DNA of 64,000 nucleotides from Anaeromyxobacter oryzisoli (lineage in GTDB: Bacteria; Myxococcota; Myxococcia; Myxococcales; Anaeromyxobacteraceae), in the NCBI RefSeq assembly GCF_022690765.1, contig NZ_JALCZA010000004.1, positions 81,759-145,758 of the forward strand, given 5' to 3'. A program made the position numbers and the translations under genes. The first letter of the stretch is position 1; each line of letters begins with the position of its first letter. The notes below the pieces were generated by a model. The model was not told the origin of the DNA and did no database searches. It worked only from the letters and a program-made list of their open reading frames with translations. Below, one piece after another: positions 1 to 9,227 of this stretch.

Positions 1-588
1 CGCGCGGTGGAGGTGCCGCGCGAGGAGCGGTCCCAACGGGCGGCCATCGCGCAGCAGGTGGCCGACGTCGAGCGCGGCCGAGAGCCCCAGCTCCTCCACG
101 ACCGGCGAGATCAGCTCGAAGTCGTAGTCGAGGGACTCGACGCAGAGCGCTCCCGGCGCGACCCCCGCCGAGACGAGCGCCGAGAGGGAGCGCGCGGCGC
201 GGCGGCGAAAGGAGGCGACGTCCCGCCGGAGCGGCTCGCCCTCCCGGTCTCCGAGGTAGACGTGGACGACGATGGCGTCCGGCGCGAGCGGCCGGGTCCG
301 CTCCACCGCGCCCAGCACCCGCGCGACCCCGTCGCGCCTCCGCCCCTCGTCCTCGCTGGCGAGGCTCGCCTCGAGGGGCGCGTGGAGCGAGTACGTGAGC
401 CCGGTCCGGGCGCGCAGCTCCGCCAGGGCCGCCACCTCCTCGGTCGACGGGAGCGCCGCGGGATCGCCGTCGAAGCAGAGGATCTCCACGTCGTCCATCC
501 GCGGCGCGAGCCGGGTGGCGTTCTCGAGCCAGCCCGCGCGGTGGATGAAGGAGGTCGTCCCGAGCCGGAAGGAGCGGTTCACGTTCAC
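1..588 (-). CDS. cbiR: CbiR-like cobamide-remodelling phosphodiesterase, 3' part missing (window edge)
   Basis: The frame is open for 196 codons from a GTG at 588 and runs off the left edge. The N-terminus reads FRLGTTSFIHR, then LAPRMDDVEILCFDGD, SLHAPLE, VHVYLG, LCVESLDYDF and ALDVGHLL, a TIM-barrel of the AP-endonuclease-2 (xylose-isomerase-like) fold. The opening RLGTTSF and the DDVE(I/L) block match CbiR, which removes the lower ligand of cobamides so that they can be rebuilt. Metal-ligand candidates in view are the His of SLHAP, the Glu of LCVES and the Asp/His of DVGH. A second in-frame GTG lies at 582. A generic TIM-barrel sugar isomerase is the alternative. Confidence 0.66.
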   Translation of the reverse strand, partial: MNVNRSFRLGTTSFIHRAGWLENATRLAPRMDDVEILCFDGDPAALPSTEEVAALAELRARTGLTYSLHAPLEASLASEDEGRRRDGVARVLGAVERTRPLAPDAIVVHVYLGDREGEPLRRDVASFRRRAARSLSALVSAGVAPGALCVESLDYDFELISPVVEELGLSAALDVGHLLRDGRPLGPLLARHLHRA

Positions 589-772
589 CTGGCTGGCGGC
601 GCCCTGGCGATCCTTCGTTTGGGAGCGGAGGACCGACCGAGCGGCTATGATGGAGATACCTCGCTCCAGCGAGCTGTCCAGGTCGCGTGGGTCGAACGCG
701 GGAAATCGTTCGCTGGCTCGGCTGTTGCAGTCAAGCCCGCCCCGAACGCGAGCCCGAGCCCGAGAGGACTCC

Positions 773-1273
773 ATGCCCATCGTCCACGTCCCCCTGCTGT
801 TCACCGTCGCCGGCTCCCTGCTCGGGGCGGGCGCGATGATCGCCTGGCGCCTGCGCGAGACGAGCCGGCCGATCTCCACGGGGAGGATCATCGGCCCCCC
901 GCTCGGGATGAGCACGGGGCTCGCGATGTTCCTCGCCCCCGCGGCCCGCGTGCCGTGGGCGTGGGCGCTCGCGGCGTTCCTCCTCGGCGCCCTCGTCCTC
1001 GCGATCCCGGTCGCGCGCTCCTCCCGGCTCGTCCGCCGCGGCGACGTCGTGCTCCTGGAGCGCTCGAGGGCGTTCCTCTGGATCCTGCTCGGGGTCGTCG
1101 CGGTGAGGCTCGCGCTCCGCACCTACGTCGAGCACGTCCTCTCCCCGATGCAGACGGGAGGGCTCTTCTTCCTCCTGGCGTTCGGGATGATCCTCCGCTG
1201 GCGCGTCGCGATGCTGCTCTCGTACCGGCGGCTGGTCAGGCTCCCCGACGCCCCCATCGTTCGCGCCGCGTGA
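773..1273 (+). CDS. CcdC-like (DUF1453) membrane protein
   Basis: 166 aa with four or five hydrophobic segments (about residues 5-20, 38-60, 62-80, 98-118 and 128-145). The conserved DUF1453/CcdC pattern is clear: RPISTGRIIGPPLGMSTG, then ALAAFLLGAL, ERSRAFLWILL, QTGGLFFLLAFGMILRWR. The family is named from Bacillus CcdC, encoded with cytochrome c biogenesis genes; its biochemical role is unsettled. The ATG at 773 is preceded by GAGAGGAC, a good ribosome-binding site; the frame is open upstream but lacks family similarity there. No cytochrome c maturation gene is adjacent. Confidence 0.85.
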   Translation: MPIVHVPLLFTVAGSLLGAGAMIAWRLRETSRPISTGRIIGPPLGMSTGLAMFLAPAARVPWAWALAAFLLGALVLAIPVARSSRLVRRGDVVLLERSRAFLWILLGVVAVRLALRTYVEHVLSPMQTGGLFFLLAFGMILRWRVAMLLSYRRLVRLPDAPIVRAA

Positions 1274-1346
1274 TCGGCCATGCGGCCGCCCGGCGGCGGG
1301 CGCGGTCGCCGCGACGAAAGGCGACGCCTCCGGGCGGTGCGCGGCC

Positions 1347-2045
1347 CTAGCCAGCCGTGAGCGACATCACGAAACCGATCGCGCTCGCATCGACGACCGG
1401 CCCGCCGTCCCGCACCCGCAGCTCCTGCCAGATGTAGCGCGGACCGAACCCGAGGACCGCGGTGCGCGACGTGCGCACGGTCCACTCCGCCTCCGCGATG
1501 ACGCCGAGCGAGCTCTCGAAGCTCGTGTCCACCGGGTCGAGCACGCCCTTCCCGGAGAGCGTCGGACGGTGCAGGTAGACGACCCCTGCCCCGAACCGGA
1601 GCGGATCGACGTGGACGACCTCGAGGACCTCGAGGGGGAAGGTCACGATCGAGGCGCTGCCGTTGGAGGCGTCGATGCTCCAGCCCTTCACCCCGAGCGT
1701 CGCCTGCGTCTCGAGGCGGCCGTCGAGGAGCGGCAGGAACGCGGCGCCGAGGGAGAAGAAGAAGCCCTGGTTCGCGGCGAGCGACTGGCTCGAGCCGTCG
1801 CTCATCTTCACCTTCAGCAGGTTGGTGAAGCCGAAGTCGAGCCCGAGCGCGCCGACGAACCGCACCGCGGGGCGCGCTTGCGCGGGAGGCGCGGTCACCG
1901 GCGGGGGCGACGAGACCGGGGGCGTCGCGGCCGGGCCCGACGGGGCCGGGCTCGCCTCGGTCTCCTGATCGAACGACTCGGCGTGCGCCACGATCGGCGC
2001 GACCGCGAGCACGAAGACGGCCACGAAAGAACGAGCGATCCCCAC
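1347..2045 (-). CDS. Secreted protein, predicted outer-membrane beta-barrel
   Basis: 232 aa of unknown function. An N-terminal signal peptide (GIARSFVAVFVLAVAPIVAHA) is followed by a Pro/Ala/Ser-rich linker (about residues 25-58). A domain of alternating hydrophobic strands rich in Gly and aromatics follows (FVGALGLDFGFTNL, FFFSLGAAFLPLLDGRLETQATLGVKGW, LGFGPRYIWQELRV). This resembles small outer-membrane barrels of myxobacteria. The GTG at 2045 is preferred over a GTG at 2066 because GGGAGGGGA lies just before it. It lies downstream of the amino-acid transporter genes on the same strand, separated by about 170 bp, so it is probably a separate unit. Confidence 0.75.
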   Translation of the reverse strand: MGIARSFVAVFVLAVAPIVAHAESFDQETEASPAPSGPAATPPVSSPPPVTAPPAQARPAVRFVGALGLDFGFTNLLKVKMSDGSSQSLAANQGFFFSLGAAFLPLLDGRLETQATLGVKGWSIDASNGSASIVTFPLEVLEVVHVDPLRFGAGVVYLHRPTLSGKGVLDPVDTSFESSLGVIAEAEWTVRTSRTAVLGFGPRYIWQELRVRDGGPVVDASAIGFVMSLTAG

Positions 2046-2218
2046 CAGTCCCCTCCCCCGGCGCACCGCAGCACCGTCAGTGACGTGTCGTCGAACATTA
2101 CCCGGGCGGAGCGGCGAGGATCAAGCCAGGAGAATCCCTCCCCACCACCGATCACCATGAGTCAATCCGGCGCGCAGGCCCATTGCCCAGGGATCGACTC
2201 CCTGCGGCCCCGGCGCGG

Positions 2219-2995
2219 CTACGTGCGGCCGGATCGGGAGAAGCGCTTCAGGAACGCCCGGGTCCGCTCGTTCCTGGGGTTGTCGATGAGCTCCCGGGCC
2301 GGGCCCTCCTCCACGATGAGCCCGGCGTCGATCAGCATGGCGCGGTCGGCCACGTCGCGGGCGAAGCCCATCTCGTGGGTCACCACCACCATGGTCATCT
2401 TCTCGGCGGCCAGGCCGCGGAGGACCTCGAGGATCTCGCCCGTGAGCTCGGGGTCGAGGGCGCTGGTCGGCTCATCGAAGAGGAGGACCTGCGGATCGAG
2501 GGCGAGGGCCCGGGCAATGGCGACGCGCTGCTTCTGCCCGCCGGAGAGCTCGCACGGATAGGCGGCGGCCTTGCCGGCGAGCCCCATCTTCTCGAGCAGC
2601 GCCACGGCGACCTCGCGCGCCTGCGCCGCGCCGCGCCCCAGCACGCGCACCTGGGCCTCGGTGAGGTTCCGCAGCACCGAGAAGTGCGGGAACAGGTTGA
2701 AGTCCTGGAACACGAGCCCGAGCTTGAGGAGCGCGCTGCGGAGCGTGGCCTTGTCCGCGTAGACGCCGTCGTCCAGGATCCGGGTGCCGCAGATCGCGAT
2801 GCTGCCGCCCGTGGCGGTCTCGAGGTGGGTGATCGCGCGGAGGAGCGTCGACTTGCCGGAGCCGGACGGCCCGATGATCGCGAGCACCTCCCCCTGGTGC
2901 ACCGAGAAGGAGAGGTCCGCGAGGACCCGGAGGTCGCCGAACGACTTCGAGAGATGCTCGACGCTGACCACGTCCACGGCGCCGTCCACGCTCAT
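2219..2995 (-). CDS. Polar amino-acid ABC transporter, ATP-binding protein
   Basis: 258 aa, the normal length for GlnQ/ArtP-type ATPases. Walker A is GPSGSGKST (about residue 43), the Q-loop is in GLVFQDFNLFPH, the signature is LSGGQKQR, Walker B is VLLFDEPTSALDPE and the switch His is in VVTHEMGFA. FPHFSVLRNL is typical of the polar amino-acid subfamily. The start overlaps the end of the permease gene by 4 bp (ATGA), implying translational coupling. It powers import by the permease at 2992-3627 with the binding protein at 3698-4486. Substrate cannot be told from sequence. Confidence 0.95.
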   Translation of the reverse strand: MSVDGAVDVVSVEHLSKSFGDLRVLADLSFSVHQGEVLAIIGPSGSGKSTLLRAITHLETATGGSIAICGTRILDDGVYADKATLRSALLKLGLVFQDFNLFPHFSVLRNLTEAQVRVLGRGAAQAREVAVALLEKMGLAGKAAAYPCELSGGQKQRVAIARALALDPQVLLFDEPTSALDPELTGEILEVLRGLAAEKMTMVVVTHEMGFARDVADRAMLIDAGLIVEEGPARELIDNPRNERTRAFLKRFSRSGRT

Positions 2996-3627
2996 CTGTA
3001 GTACTCGAGCCTCCGCTCCATGCGGAGGAAGGCCTCGGAGACCGCCCAGTTCATCACGAAGTAGAAGACGCCTGCGATGAAGATGGGCGTGGTGGAGAAC
3101 TGGCGGGCGGAGGCGTTCTGCGCCACGCGGAACAGCTCGGCCACCCCGATGGTCTGGGCGAGGGCGGTGTCCTTCACCAGCGTGATGACCTCGTTCGCGG
3201 TGGCGGGCAGGATCCGCTTCACCACCTGCGGGAGGACGATCCGGAAGAAGGTGTCGGCGCGGGTGAAGCCGAGCACCTTGGCCGCCTCGTACTGGCCCCT
3301 GGGGATCGCCTGGATCCCGCCCCGGTAGATCTCGGCGAAGTAGGCGGCGTAGTTGATCGTGAAGGCCACGACGACGGCGGTGAACCGATCGTACGAGGCC
3401 TCGAACAGGTAGTACGGGGCGAAGTAGACGAACAGGATCTGGAGGATGAGCGGCGTCCCGCGCATCACCAGGACGTAGAGGTCGATCGGGGCGCGGACGA
3501 GCCGGTTGGCCGACATGCGGCCGAGGGCGACCGGCAGGGCCAGCGGCAGCGCGAAGAGCAGGGTCAGGGAGAAGATCTCGAGGGAGACGACCGACCCCTC
3601 GAGCATCGCCTCCAGCATCTTCGTCAT
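2992..3627 (-). CDS. Polar amino-acid ABC transporter, permease
   Basis: 211 aa integral membrane protein of the HisM/GlnP family with about five transmembrane segments. The EAA loop that docks on the ATPase is visible as QYEAAKVLGFTRADTFFRIVLPQ, followed by RILPATANEVITLVKDTALAQTIG, typical of the family. The N-terminal ALPLALPVALGRMS and MRGTPLILQ motifs also fit. It is the middle gene of a three-gene operon, 70 bp after the binding protein and overlapping the ATPase by 4 bp. With one permease gene the transporter is probably a homodimer in the membrane. Confidence 0.95.
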   Translation of the reverse strand: MTKMLEAMLEGSVVSLEIFSLTLLFALPLALPVALGRMSANRLVRAPIDLYVLVMRGTPLILQILFVYFAPYYLFEASYDRFTAVVVAFTINYAAYFAEIYRGGIQAIPRGQYEAAKVLGFTRADTFFRIVLPQVVKRILPATANEVITLVKDTALAQTIGVAELFRVAQNASARQFSTTPIFIAGVFYFVMNWAVSEAFLRMERRLEYYR

Positions 3628-3697
3628 GCGCTGGTGCCCCCGTGGATCATCGCGATCGCCCGTGCTCCGCGACGCGCGCCGCGAGCGGAAGGCCCGG

Positions 3698-4486
3698 TCA
3701 CTTCCCGACGACCGAGAGGTCGGAGCCGAACCACCCGGCGGTGATCTTCGCGAGCGTCCCGTCGGCGGCCATCGCCTGCAGCGCGCCCTGCACCGCGTCG
3801 CGGAGGGCGAGATCGTGCTTGCGGAAGCCCACCCCGAAGACCTCCGGGGCGAGCGACTCCTGCAGGACGACGTAGGGCCGCCCCGAGCGCTTGATGTTGT
3901 CGTTCGCGACGATGAGATCCATCACCACGGCGTCCACCCCGTGAGCCTCGAGGTCCATCAGGGCGGTGAGGTTGTCCTTGAACTCGACCACCTGGGCGAG
4001 CGACGCGCGGAACGCCGTGGCGCCCTCGAGCGCGGTGGCCGCCGAGGAGCCGGCCTGGAGCCCGACCTTCCTCCCCTTCAGGCTGGCGAGGGTGGTGTAC
4101 GGCGAGTCCTTCTTCACCACCACCACCTGCGCGTTCCGCAGGTAGGGCTTCGTGAACGCCATCGCCTTCTCGCGCTCGCCGGTGATGGTGAAGCCGTTCC
4201 AGATGCAGTCGATCTTGCCGGTGGCGAGCTCCTGCTCCTTGGCGTTCCAGTCGATCGGCTGGGCGACGAGCCGGACGCCGAGCCGCCTGGCGACCTCCTT
4301 CGCGAGGTCGATGTCGTACCCGACGATCTGGTTGTCCTCGTTCCGGAACCCCATCGGCGGGAAGGAGTCGTCGAGGCCGAGGACGAGGCTGCCCTTCGCC
4401 TTCACCGCCTGGAGCGACTGGTCGGTGGCGGAGGAGCGGCAATGAAGCGTCGCGAGGCAGAGCGCTGCGAGGACGAGGTTCTTCAT
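3698..4486 (-). CDS. Amino-acid ABC transporter, periplasmic substrate-binding protein
   Basis: 262 aa SBP family 3 protein. After a signal peptide (MKNLVLAALCLATLHC) the mature part begins LQAVKAKGSLVLGLDDSFPPMGF, then GYDIDLAKEVARRLG, WNAKEQELATGKIDCIWNGFTIT, REKAMAFTKPYL and SLKGRKVGLQAGSSAA, a textbook solute-binding fold. LHC gives a Cys at residue 16, but the lipobox is imperfect, so lipidation is uncertain. The ATG at 4486 has AAGGAG eight bases upstream; the frame stays open for another 68 codons without family similarity. First gene of the transporter operon. Confidence 0.93.
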   Translation of the reverse strand: MKNLVLAALCLATLHCRSSATDQSLQAVKAKGSLVLGLDDSFPPMGFRNEDNQIVGYDIDLAKEVARRLGVRLVAQPIDWNAKEQELATGKIDCIWNGFTITGEREKAMAFTKPYLRNAQVVVVKKDSPYTTLASLKGRKVGLQAGSSAATALEGATAFRASLAQVVEFKDNLTALMDLEAHGVDAVVMDLIVANDNIKRSGRPYVVLQESLAPEVFGVGFRKHDLALRDAVQGALQAMAADGTLAKITAGWFGSDLSVVGK

Positions 4487-4783
4487 CGTGCGGCTCCTTG
4501 GCGAGATCGGGAAAGACGGCCGGGACGCAGGTGGCTCGGCGGCGTCGCCGAAATTCGCACGCAACCTCGCGCCCCGCAAGGGGACAGCCGCGCGGGAGCG
4601 CCCGGTGGACGCATGACCGGGCGAAGCGCCGGGGGATCCCCCGCCGGACGGGACGGGGATCGGCCAGGCACGAGCGGGCTCGGCCGGCATGCCGCCTGGA
4701 CAACGGAGCAGACGCGCCGCCCTGATCGCGCGGCGCGACTGCGCAGCCTCACCCCGCCGCCTCGACGACGCCGCCCCGCCGGG
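4487..4783. other. Intergenic region upstream of the amino-acid transporter operon
   Basis: About 300 bp between the end of groEL and the start of the binding-protein gene, both on the minus strand. It should hold the transporter promoter and any groEL terminator. I see no convincing hairpin with a T-run and no recognisable small gene; open frames here are antisense artefacts of base composition. Confidence 0.4.
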
Positions 4784-6397
4784 TCAGGGCTCCGGCGGCG
4801 CGCCCGCCTCGGGCTTGTGCTCCGGGAGCTCGACGAGCGTCGCCTCGGTGAGCAGCAGGACGCCCGCGATCGAGACCGCGTTCTCGAGCGCGAGCCGCAC
4901 GACCTTGGTCGGGTCCACGATCCCGGCCTCGACGAGATCGACGTACTGCCCCCGCGCCGCGTCGAACCCGTAGCTCCCGGATCCCGCGCGCATCCGCTCG
5001 ACGACCACCGCCCCGTCCTCGCCGGAGTTCACCGCGATCTGCCGCGTCGGCACCGCGAGGGCGTGCTGGAGCACGCCGAGCCCCGTCCGCTCGTCGCCGG
5101 CGCAGGCGGCCCCCTCCTCCTCGATGGCGGGGATCGCGCGCAGGAGCGCGAGCCCCGCGCCGGGGACGATCCCCTCCGCGACCGCCGCCTTGGTCGCGCT
5201 GATGGCGTCCTCGAGCGCCTCCTTGCGGCTCTTGAGCTCCGCCTCGGTCGGCGCGCCCACGTGGATGACGGCGACGCCGCCCGTGAGCTTCCCGAGCCGC
5301 TCGTTCAGCTTCTCCCGGTCGTAGTCGCTCGTGGTCTCGCGGATCTCGCGGCGCAGCCGCTCCGCGCGGTCCGCGATGGCCTTGCGATCGCCGGCCCCGC
5401 CGATCACCGTCGTGTTCTCGCGATCGACCACGATGCGCCGCGCGCTGCCCAGCTCGGCGACCGAGAGGTGCTCCAGCCGGATCCCCAGCTCCTCGGAGAC
5501 GACGCGTCCCCCCGTCAGGATCGCGAGGTCCTCGAGCATGGCCTTGCGCCGGTCGCCGTAGCCGGGCGCCTTCACGGCGGCGCAGTGCAGCGCGCCCCGG
5601 ATCTTGTTCACGACGAGGGTGGCGAGGGCCTCGCCGTCCACGTCCTCGGCGATCACGAGCAGCGGCCGGCCCGTCTTCACCACCTCCTCCAGGAGCGGGA
5701 CCAGGTCCTTCATGCCGCTGATCCGCCGGTCCGAGAGGAGCACCAGCGCGTCCTCGAGGACGCACTCCATGCGATCCGGGTCCGTGACGAAGTACGGCGA
5801 GAGGTAGCCGCGGTCGAACTGCATCCCCTCCACGACCTCGAGCGTGGTCTCGATCCCCTTGGCCTCCTCGACCGAGATCACGCCCTCGCCGCCGACCCGC
5901 TCGATCGCGTCCGCGACGAGGTCCCCCATGGCGGGATCGTTGTGGGCGGAGATGGTCGCCACCTGCGCCTTCTCGCGGCGGGTGGTGACCGGCCGGGACA
6001 GCGCGCGCAGCGACGCCACCGCCGCGCGCAGGCCGCGCTCGAGCCCGCGCTTGATCTCCACGGCGCTCGCGCCGGCGGCGACGTTCCGGACGCCCTCGAG
6101 GTAGATCGCGTGCGCGAGGAGCGTCGCCGTCGTCGTGCCGTCGCCCACGACCTCGCCGGTGCGCTCGGCCGCCTCGCGGATCATCCGGATCCCGAGGTTC
6201 TCGGCCGGATCGTCCACCTCCAGCTCCTTCGCGATGGTCACGCCGTCGTTGCAGACGATGGGCTCCCCCCACCGCTTGTCGATGAGCACGCACTTCGACC
6301 TCGGCCCGAGGGTGACGCGGACCGCGTTGGCGAGGAGCGTGGCGCCGCGGAGGACCCTCTCGCGCGCGTCAGCGTCGAAGAGGAGCTGCTTCTTCAT
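4784..6397 (-). CDS. groEL: 60-kDa chaperonin GroEL, stand-alone paralogue
   Basis: 537 aa, close to the usual 545. It carries [31 protein letters not shown], the ATPase motif [56 protein letters not shown] and [10 protein letters not shown], so the equatorial, intermediate and apical domains are complete. The usual Gly-Gly-Met tail is replaced by [11 protein letters not shown]. No groES is adjacent, suggesting a second copy rather than the housekeeping chaperonin. The ATG at 6397 ([12 protein letters not shown]) begins where GroEL proteins normally begin; an upstream extension of 34 codons has no similarity. Confidence 0.94.
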   Translation of the reverse strand: MKKQLLFDADARERVLRGATLLANAVRVTLGPRSKCVLIDKRWGEPIVCNDGVTIAKELEVDDPAENLGIRMIREAAERTGEVVGDGTTTATLLAHAIYLEGVRNVAAGASAVEIKRGLERGLRAAVASLRALSRPVTTRREKAQVATISAHNDPAMGDLVADAIERVGGEGVISVEEAKGIETTLEVVEGMQFDRGYLSPYFVTDPDRMECVLEDALVLLSDRRISGMKDLVPLLEEVVKTGRPLLVIAEDVDGEALATLVVNKIRGALHCAAVKAPGYGDRRKAMLEDLAILTGGRVVSEELGIRLEHLSVAELGSARRIVVDRENTTVIGGAGDRKAIADRAERLRREIRETTSDYDREKLNERLGKLTGGVAVIHVGAPTEAELKSRKEALEDAISATKAAVAEGIVPGAGLALLRAIPAIEEEGAACAGDERTGLGVLQHALAVPTRQIAVNSGEDGAVVVERMRAGSGSYGFDAARGQYVDLVEAGIVDPTKVVRLALENAVSIAGVLLLTEATLVELPEHKPEAGAPPEP

Positions 6398-6542
6398 GAC
6401 CCGAGCGTACGCTCCAGCGACGCTGCGGGGCGCGAGCAGATGGGGCCGGGGCGCGCCCGCACCCGCGCAGCGGGAGTGGAGGCGCGCTCCCGCGAGCACG
6501 AAGACCGGGACGGCACGCCGGTCGCGCCGCCCGCGGCGCGGC

Positions 6543-7160
6543 TCACGGCCCGGCGGGAGGCGCCGCCGGAGGGGCGGGCGCCCGCTCGGCCGGGCGCGCC
6601 CGGTGGCGGCGAACGGGCTCGACGGTGCTCGCCTGCGGCCCCTCGTCGCCGGCCTCCTCGACGAACCGGACGCGGGTCCCCACGCGCAGGCGGCGGAACG
6701 CGCCGCGCAGGACGCTCCGCGCGTTGAAGTAGATCTCGCGGCCGTCCGGCGTCTCGAGGAACCCGTACCCCTCGTCCCGGAAGAGCCGCGCGACGAGCGC
6801 CTGCGTCGGCAGCGCGTGAGCCTTCACGCGCTGGTCGAGGCGGCGCATCCGGTCCTCGAGCTGCCTGCGGGCCTCGCGGAACGCCCCGTCCACGACGGCG
6901 TACAGGTCCGAGTGCTTCGCGCCCTTCTGCGGATCGCGCCCGACGACGAGCTTGCCCCCGGGGACCGAGAGCTCGATCCGGACGCGGTACAGCGATCCCG
7001 CGTGCCGGTGGTGCTGCCGGACCGGCGCCTCCAGCGTCACGTCGCAGCCGACGATCCGATCGCAGTAGCGCTCGAGCCGGGCCGCACGATCCTGGACGTG
7101 CGCCGCGAGCGCCTCAGGCGGACGGATGCCGTGCCACGTCACCTCGATGGGCTTCTGCAT
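6543..7160 (-). CDS. Ribosome hibernation factor (HPF/RaiA) fused to a cold-shock domain
   Basis: 205 aa. Residues 1-95 are an HPF/RaiA domain: [49 protein letters not shown], then [19 protein letters not shown]. Residues about 120-175 are a cold-shock-like RNA-binding domain ([31 protein letters not shown], where GYGFL and IYFNARS are RNP-like). The tail is Pro/Ala/Arg-rich. HPF domains stall idle ribosomes; the cold-shock domain presumably adds RNA contact. AGGAGGAG precedes the ATG. Its start lies inside the 3' end of the polX gene (47-bp overlap), so the two are probably cotranscribed. Confidence 0.88.
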   Translation of the reverse strand: MQKPIEVTWHGIRPPEALAAHVQDRAARLERYCDRIVGCDVTLEAPVRQHHRHAGSLYRVRIELSVPGGKLVVGRDPQKGAKHSDLYAVVDGAFREARRQLEDRMRRLDQRVKAHALPTQALVARLFRDEGYGFLETPDGREIYFNARSVLRGAFRRLRVGTRVRFVEEAGDEGPQASTVEPVRRHRARPAERAPAPPAAPPAGP

Positions 7161-8937
7161 GGGTCTCCTCCTCTGCCCGGGCCGCGCGCTGCTTCGGACG
7201 TGGCGGGCGGGGCGCCGCCCGCGGCGATCGCGCGAGCCGTCGCCGGAGCTCCGCCAGCGGCAACGTGTTCAGCACGTCCTTCGCCTCGAGCCACCCTCGC
7301 CGCGCGACCCAGACGCCGTAGCGGAGGTTCGCGAGGTGGCTCGCCTCGTGCGCGTCGGAGGAGATGACCACCGGCACCCCCGCCGCCCGCGCCGCCCGGC
7401 AGCCCACGTCGGTGAGGTCGAGCCGCTCGGGCATGGCGTTCACCTCCAGCGCGACGCCCTGCTCCCGGGCCACCTCCAGCACCCCTTCCAGATCGAGCGC
7501 GCACGGCTCGCGCGAGCCGATCTCGCGGGCGCTCGGGTGTCCGAGGACGTGCACGACGCCCGAGCGCAGCGCGCGCTCGAGCCGCTGCGTGTTGCGCCCG
7601 GCCGGGTCGTCGAAGTGCGCGTGGACGCTCGCGACCACGCAGTCGAGCCCCGCGAGCGCGTCGGGCGGGAGGTCGAGCTCGCCGGACGGGAGGATGTCCA
7701 CCTCGACGCCGGCGAGGAGCCGTGGCCCACCCGCCTCCCTCCGGTCGGCCGCGCGGATCGCGGCGACGTGCTCCGCGAGGCGGGCGGCGTCGAGCCCGAG
7801 CGGACGCGCGCGGGAGTGGTCGGTGATCGCGAGGTACCGCCGCCCGAGCGCGCGCGCGGCGCGCGCCAGGTCCTCCAGCTCGGAGCGGGCGTCGTTCGAC
7901 GCGCGCGAGTGCACGTGCAGATCGCCGAGCAGGTCGGCCTCCTCGACGAGGCGCGGCAACCGCCCCGCCTCCGCCGCCTCGATCTCCCCGGTCCCCTCGC
8001 GCAGCTCGGGCGGGATGAACGGGAGCCCCACCGCCCGGAACACGTCCGCCTCGTCCCGGCCTCCCAGGCGACGCCCCTCGCGATCGAAGACGCCGTACTC
8101 CGAGACCTTGAGGCCGAGCTTCATCGCGCGGGTCCGGAGCGCGATGTTGTGCGACTTGCTCCCGGTGAAGTAGTGGAGCGCCGCCCCGAACGACTCCGGC
8201 GCGACCACGCGCAGGTCGGCCTGGAGCCCGGCCTTCAGCCGCACCGAGGCCTTGGTCGAGCCCTCCGACAGCACCTGCCCCACGCCCGCGGAGCCGCAGA
8301 ACGCGCGCACGACCGGCGCGGCGTCGGTCGTCGCGACGAGCAGGTCGAGATCGCCCACGGTCTCCTTGCGGCGCCGCACGCTCCCGGCCGCCTCCGCCTG
8401 CCTGACCCCCGGCACGGCTCGGAGCCGCGCCAGGATCTCGTCGGCGTGACCGAGCGCGCGGTGGAGGAGCATGCGCCCCGCGCGCGCCCGGAGGCGTGCG
8501 ATCGCCGCGACGATCGCGGCGGCGCGCGTCGGCCCGAGGCGCGGCACCTCGAGGATGCGTCCGGACCGGCACGCCTCCTCGAGGGCCGCGACGTCGGTGA
8601 TCCCGAGCCCCTTCCACACCGCCTCGACCGTCTTCGGCCCCATCCCCTCGAGGCGGAGCAGGTCCACGACGCCCGGCGGGACGAGGGCGGCGAGCCTGGC
8701 GTGCTCGCGGCACTCCCCGACCTCCACCAGCTCGCCGATCTTCTCCGCGATGCGGTCGCCGATCCCCGTCAGCTCGGCCGCGCGCCCCTCCCGCCACGCC
8801 TGCGCGACCGAGGTCGGGTGGAGATCGACGACCTGCGCGGCGCGGCGATAGGCCCGGACCTTGAACGTGTTTCCGCCCGTGAGCTCCAGGAGGTCCGCGA
8901 TCTCCGACAGGACCCGCGCGATCTCCGCGTTCTCCAC
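7114..8937 (-). CDS. polX: DNA polymerase X family protein with PHP domain
   Basis: 607 aa; typical bacterial PolX is about 575. Order: an 8-kDa helix-hairpin-helix domain (NTFKVRAYRRAAQVV, LTGIGDRIAEKIGEL, LEGMGPKTVEAVW), the polymerase domain (GSVRRRKETVGDLDLLV with the DxD pair, then ADLRVV as third Asp, and YFTGSKSHNIALR), and a PHP phosphoesterase domain (DLHVHSRASNDARSE, ITDHS, GVEVDI, ASVHAHF, LGHPS, SSDAHE). Family members do gap filling and have 3'-5' exonuclease or AP-endonuclease activity. The GTG at 8937 sits right before the conserved ENAEIARVLSEIADLLE. The basic C-terminal tail of about 30 residues is unusual and overlaps the HPF gene. Confidence 0.92.
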   Translation of the reverse strand: MENAEIARVLSEIADLLELTGGNTFKVRAYRRAAQVVDLHPTSVAQAWREGRAAELTGIGDRIAEKIGELVEVGECREHARLAALVPPGVVDLLRLEGMGPKTVEAVWKGLGITDVAALEEACRSGRILEVPRLGPTRAAAIVAAIARLRARAGRMLLHRALGHADEILARLRAVPGVRQAEAAGSVRRRKETVGDLDLLVATTDAAPVVRAFCGSAGVGQVLSEGSTKASVRLKAGLQADLRVVAPESFGAALHYFTGSKSHNIALRTRAMKLGLKVSEYGVFDREGRRLGGRDEADVFRAVGLPFIPPELREGTGEIEAAEAGRLPRLVEEADLLGDLHVHSRASNDARSELEDLARAARALGRRYLAITDHSRARPLGLDAARLAEHVAAIRAADRREAGGPRLLAGVEVDILPSGELDLPPDALAGLDCVVASVHAHFDDPAGRNTQRLERALRSGVVHVLGHPSAREIGSREPCALDLEGVLEVAREQGVALEVNAMPERLDLTDVGCRAARAAGVPVVISSDAHEASHLANLRYGVWVARRGWLEAKDVLNTLPLAELRRRLARSPRAAPRPPRPKQRAARAEEETHAEAHRGDVARHPSA

Positions 8938-9227
8938 GACCGCCCCCGTCGCCGCGGCCGCCGGCCCTCGACGGCCCCAAATGAATGATAGGCCCACGTC
9001 TCCGGGGTGGCCCCGCGGCCATCCGGGGCGGCCGTCGCCACGGGGCGAACCGCCCGGCGAGCGCCCGGGCGATCTCGTGGCGCGGCGCGGGCACGGGCGC
9101 TCTCCCGGTGCCGTCGCCTCCGGCCGCTCTTCGTGGCGGCGCCCCATCTGCTCCGGCTCGCTGGCGGTGGACGGCGCTAGCGTGTCGAGCGTCGGAGCGC
9201 GGAGGCACGCTGCGCCCGGAGCAGGTG
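8938..9227. other. Divergent promoter region between polX and pncB
   Basis: About 290 bp between two divergent genes. The stretch at 8979-8990 (aaatgaatgata) is markedly less GC-rich than its surroundings and is the likeliest core of the polX promoter. No palindrome or riboswitch-like structure stands out. Confidence 0.3.
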
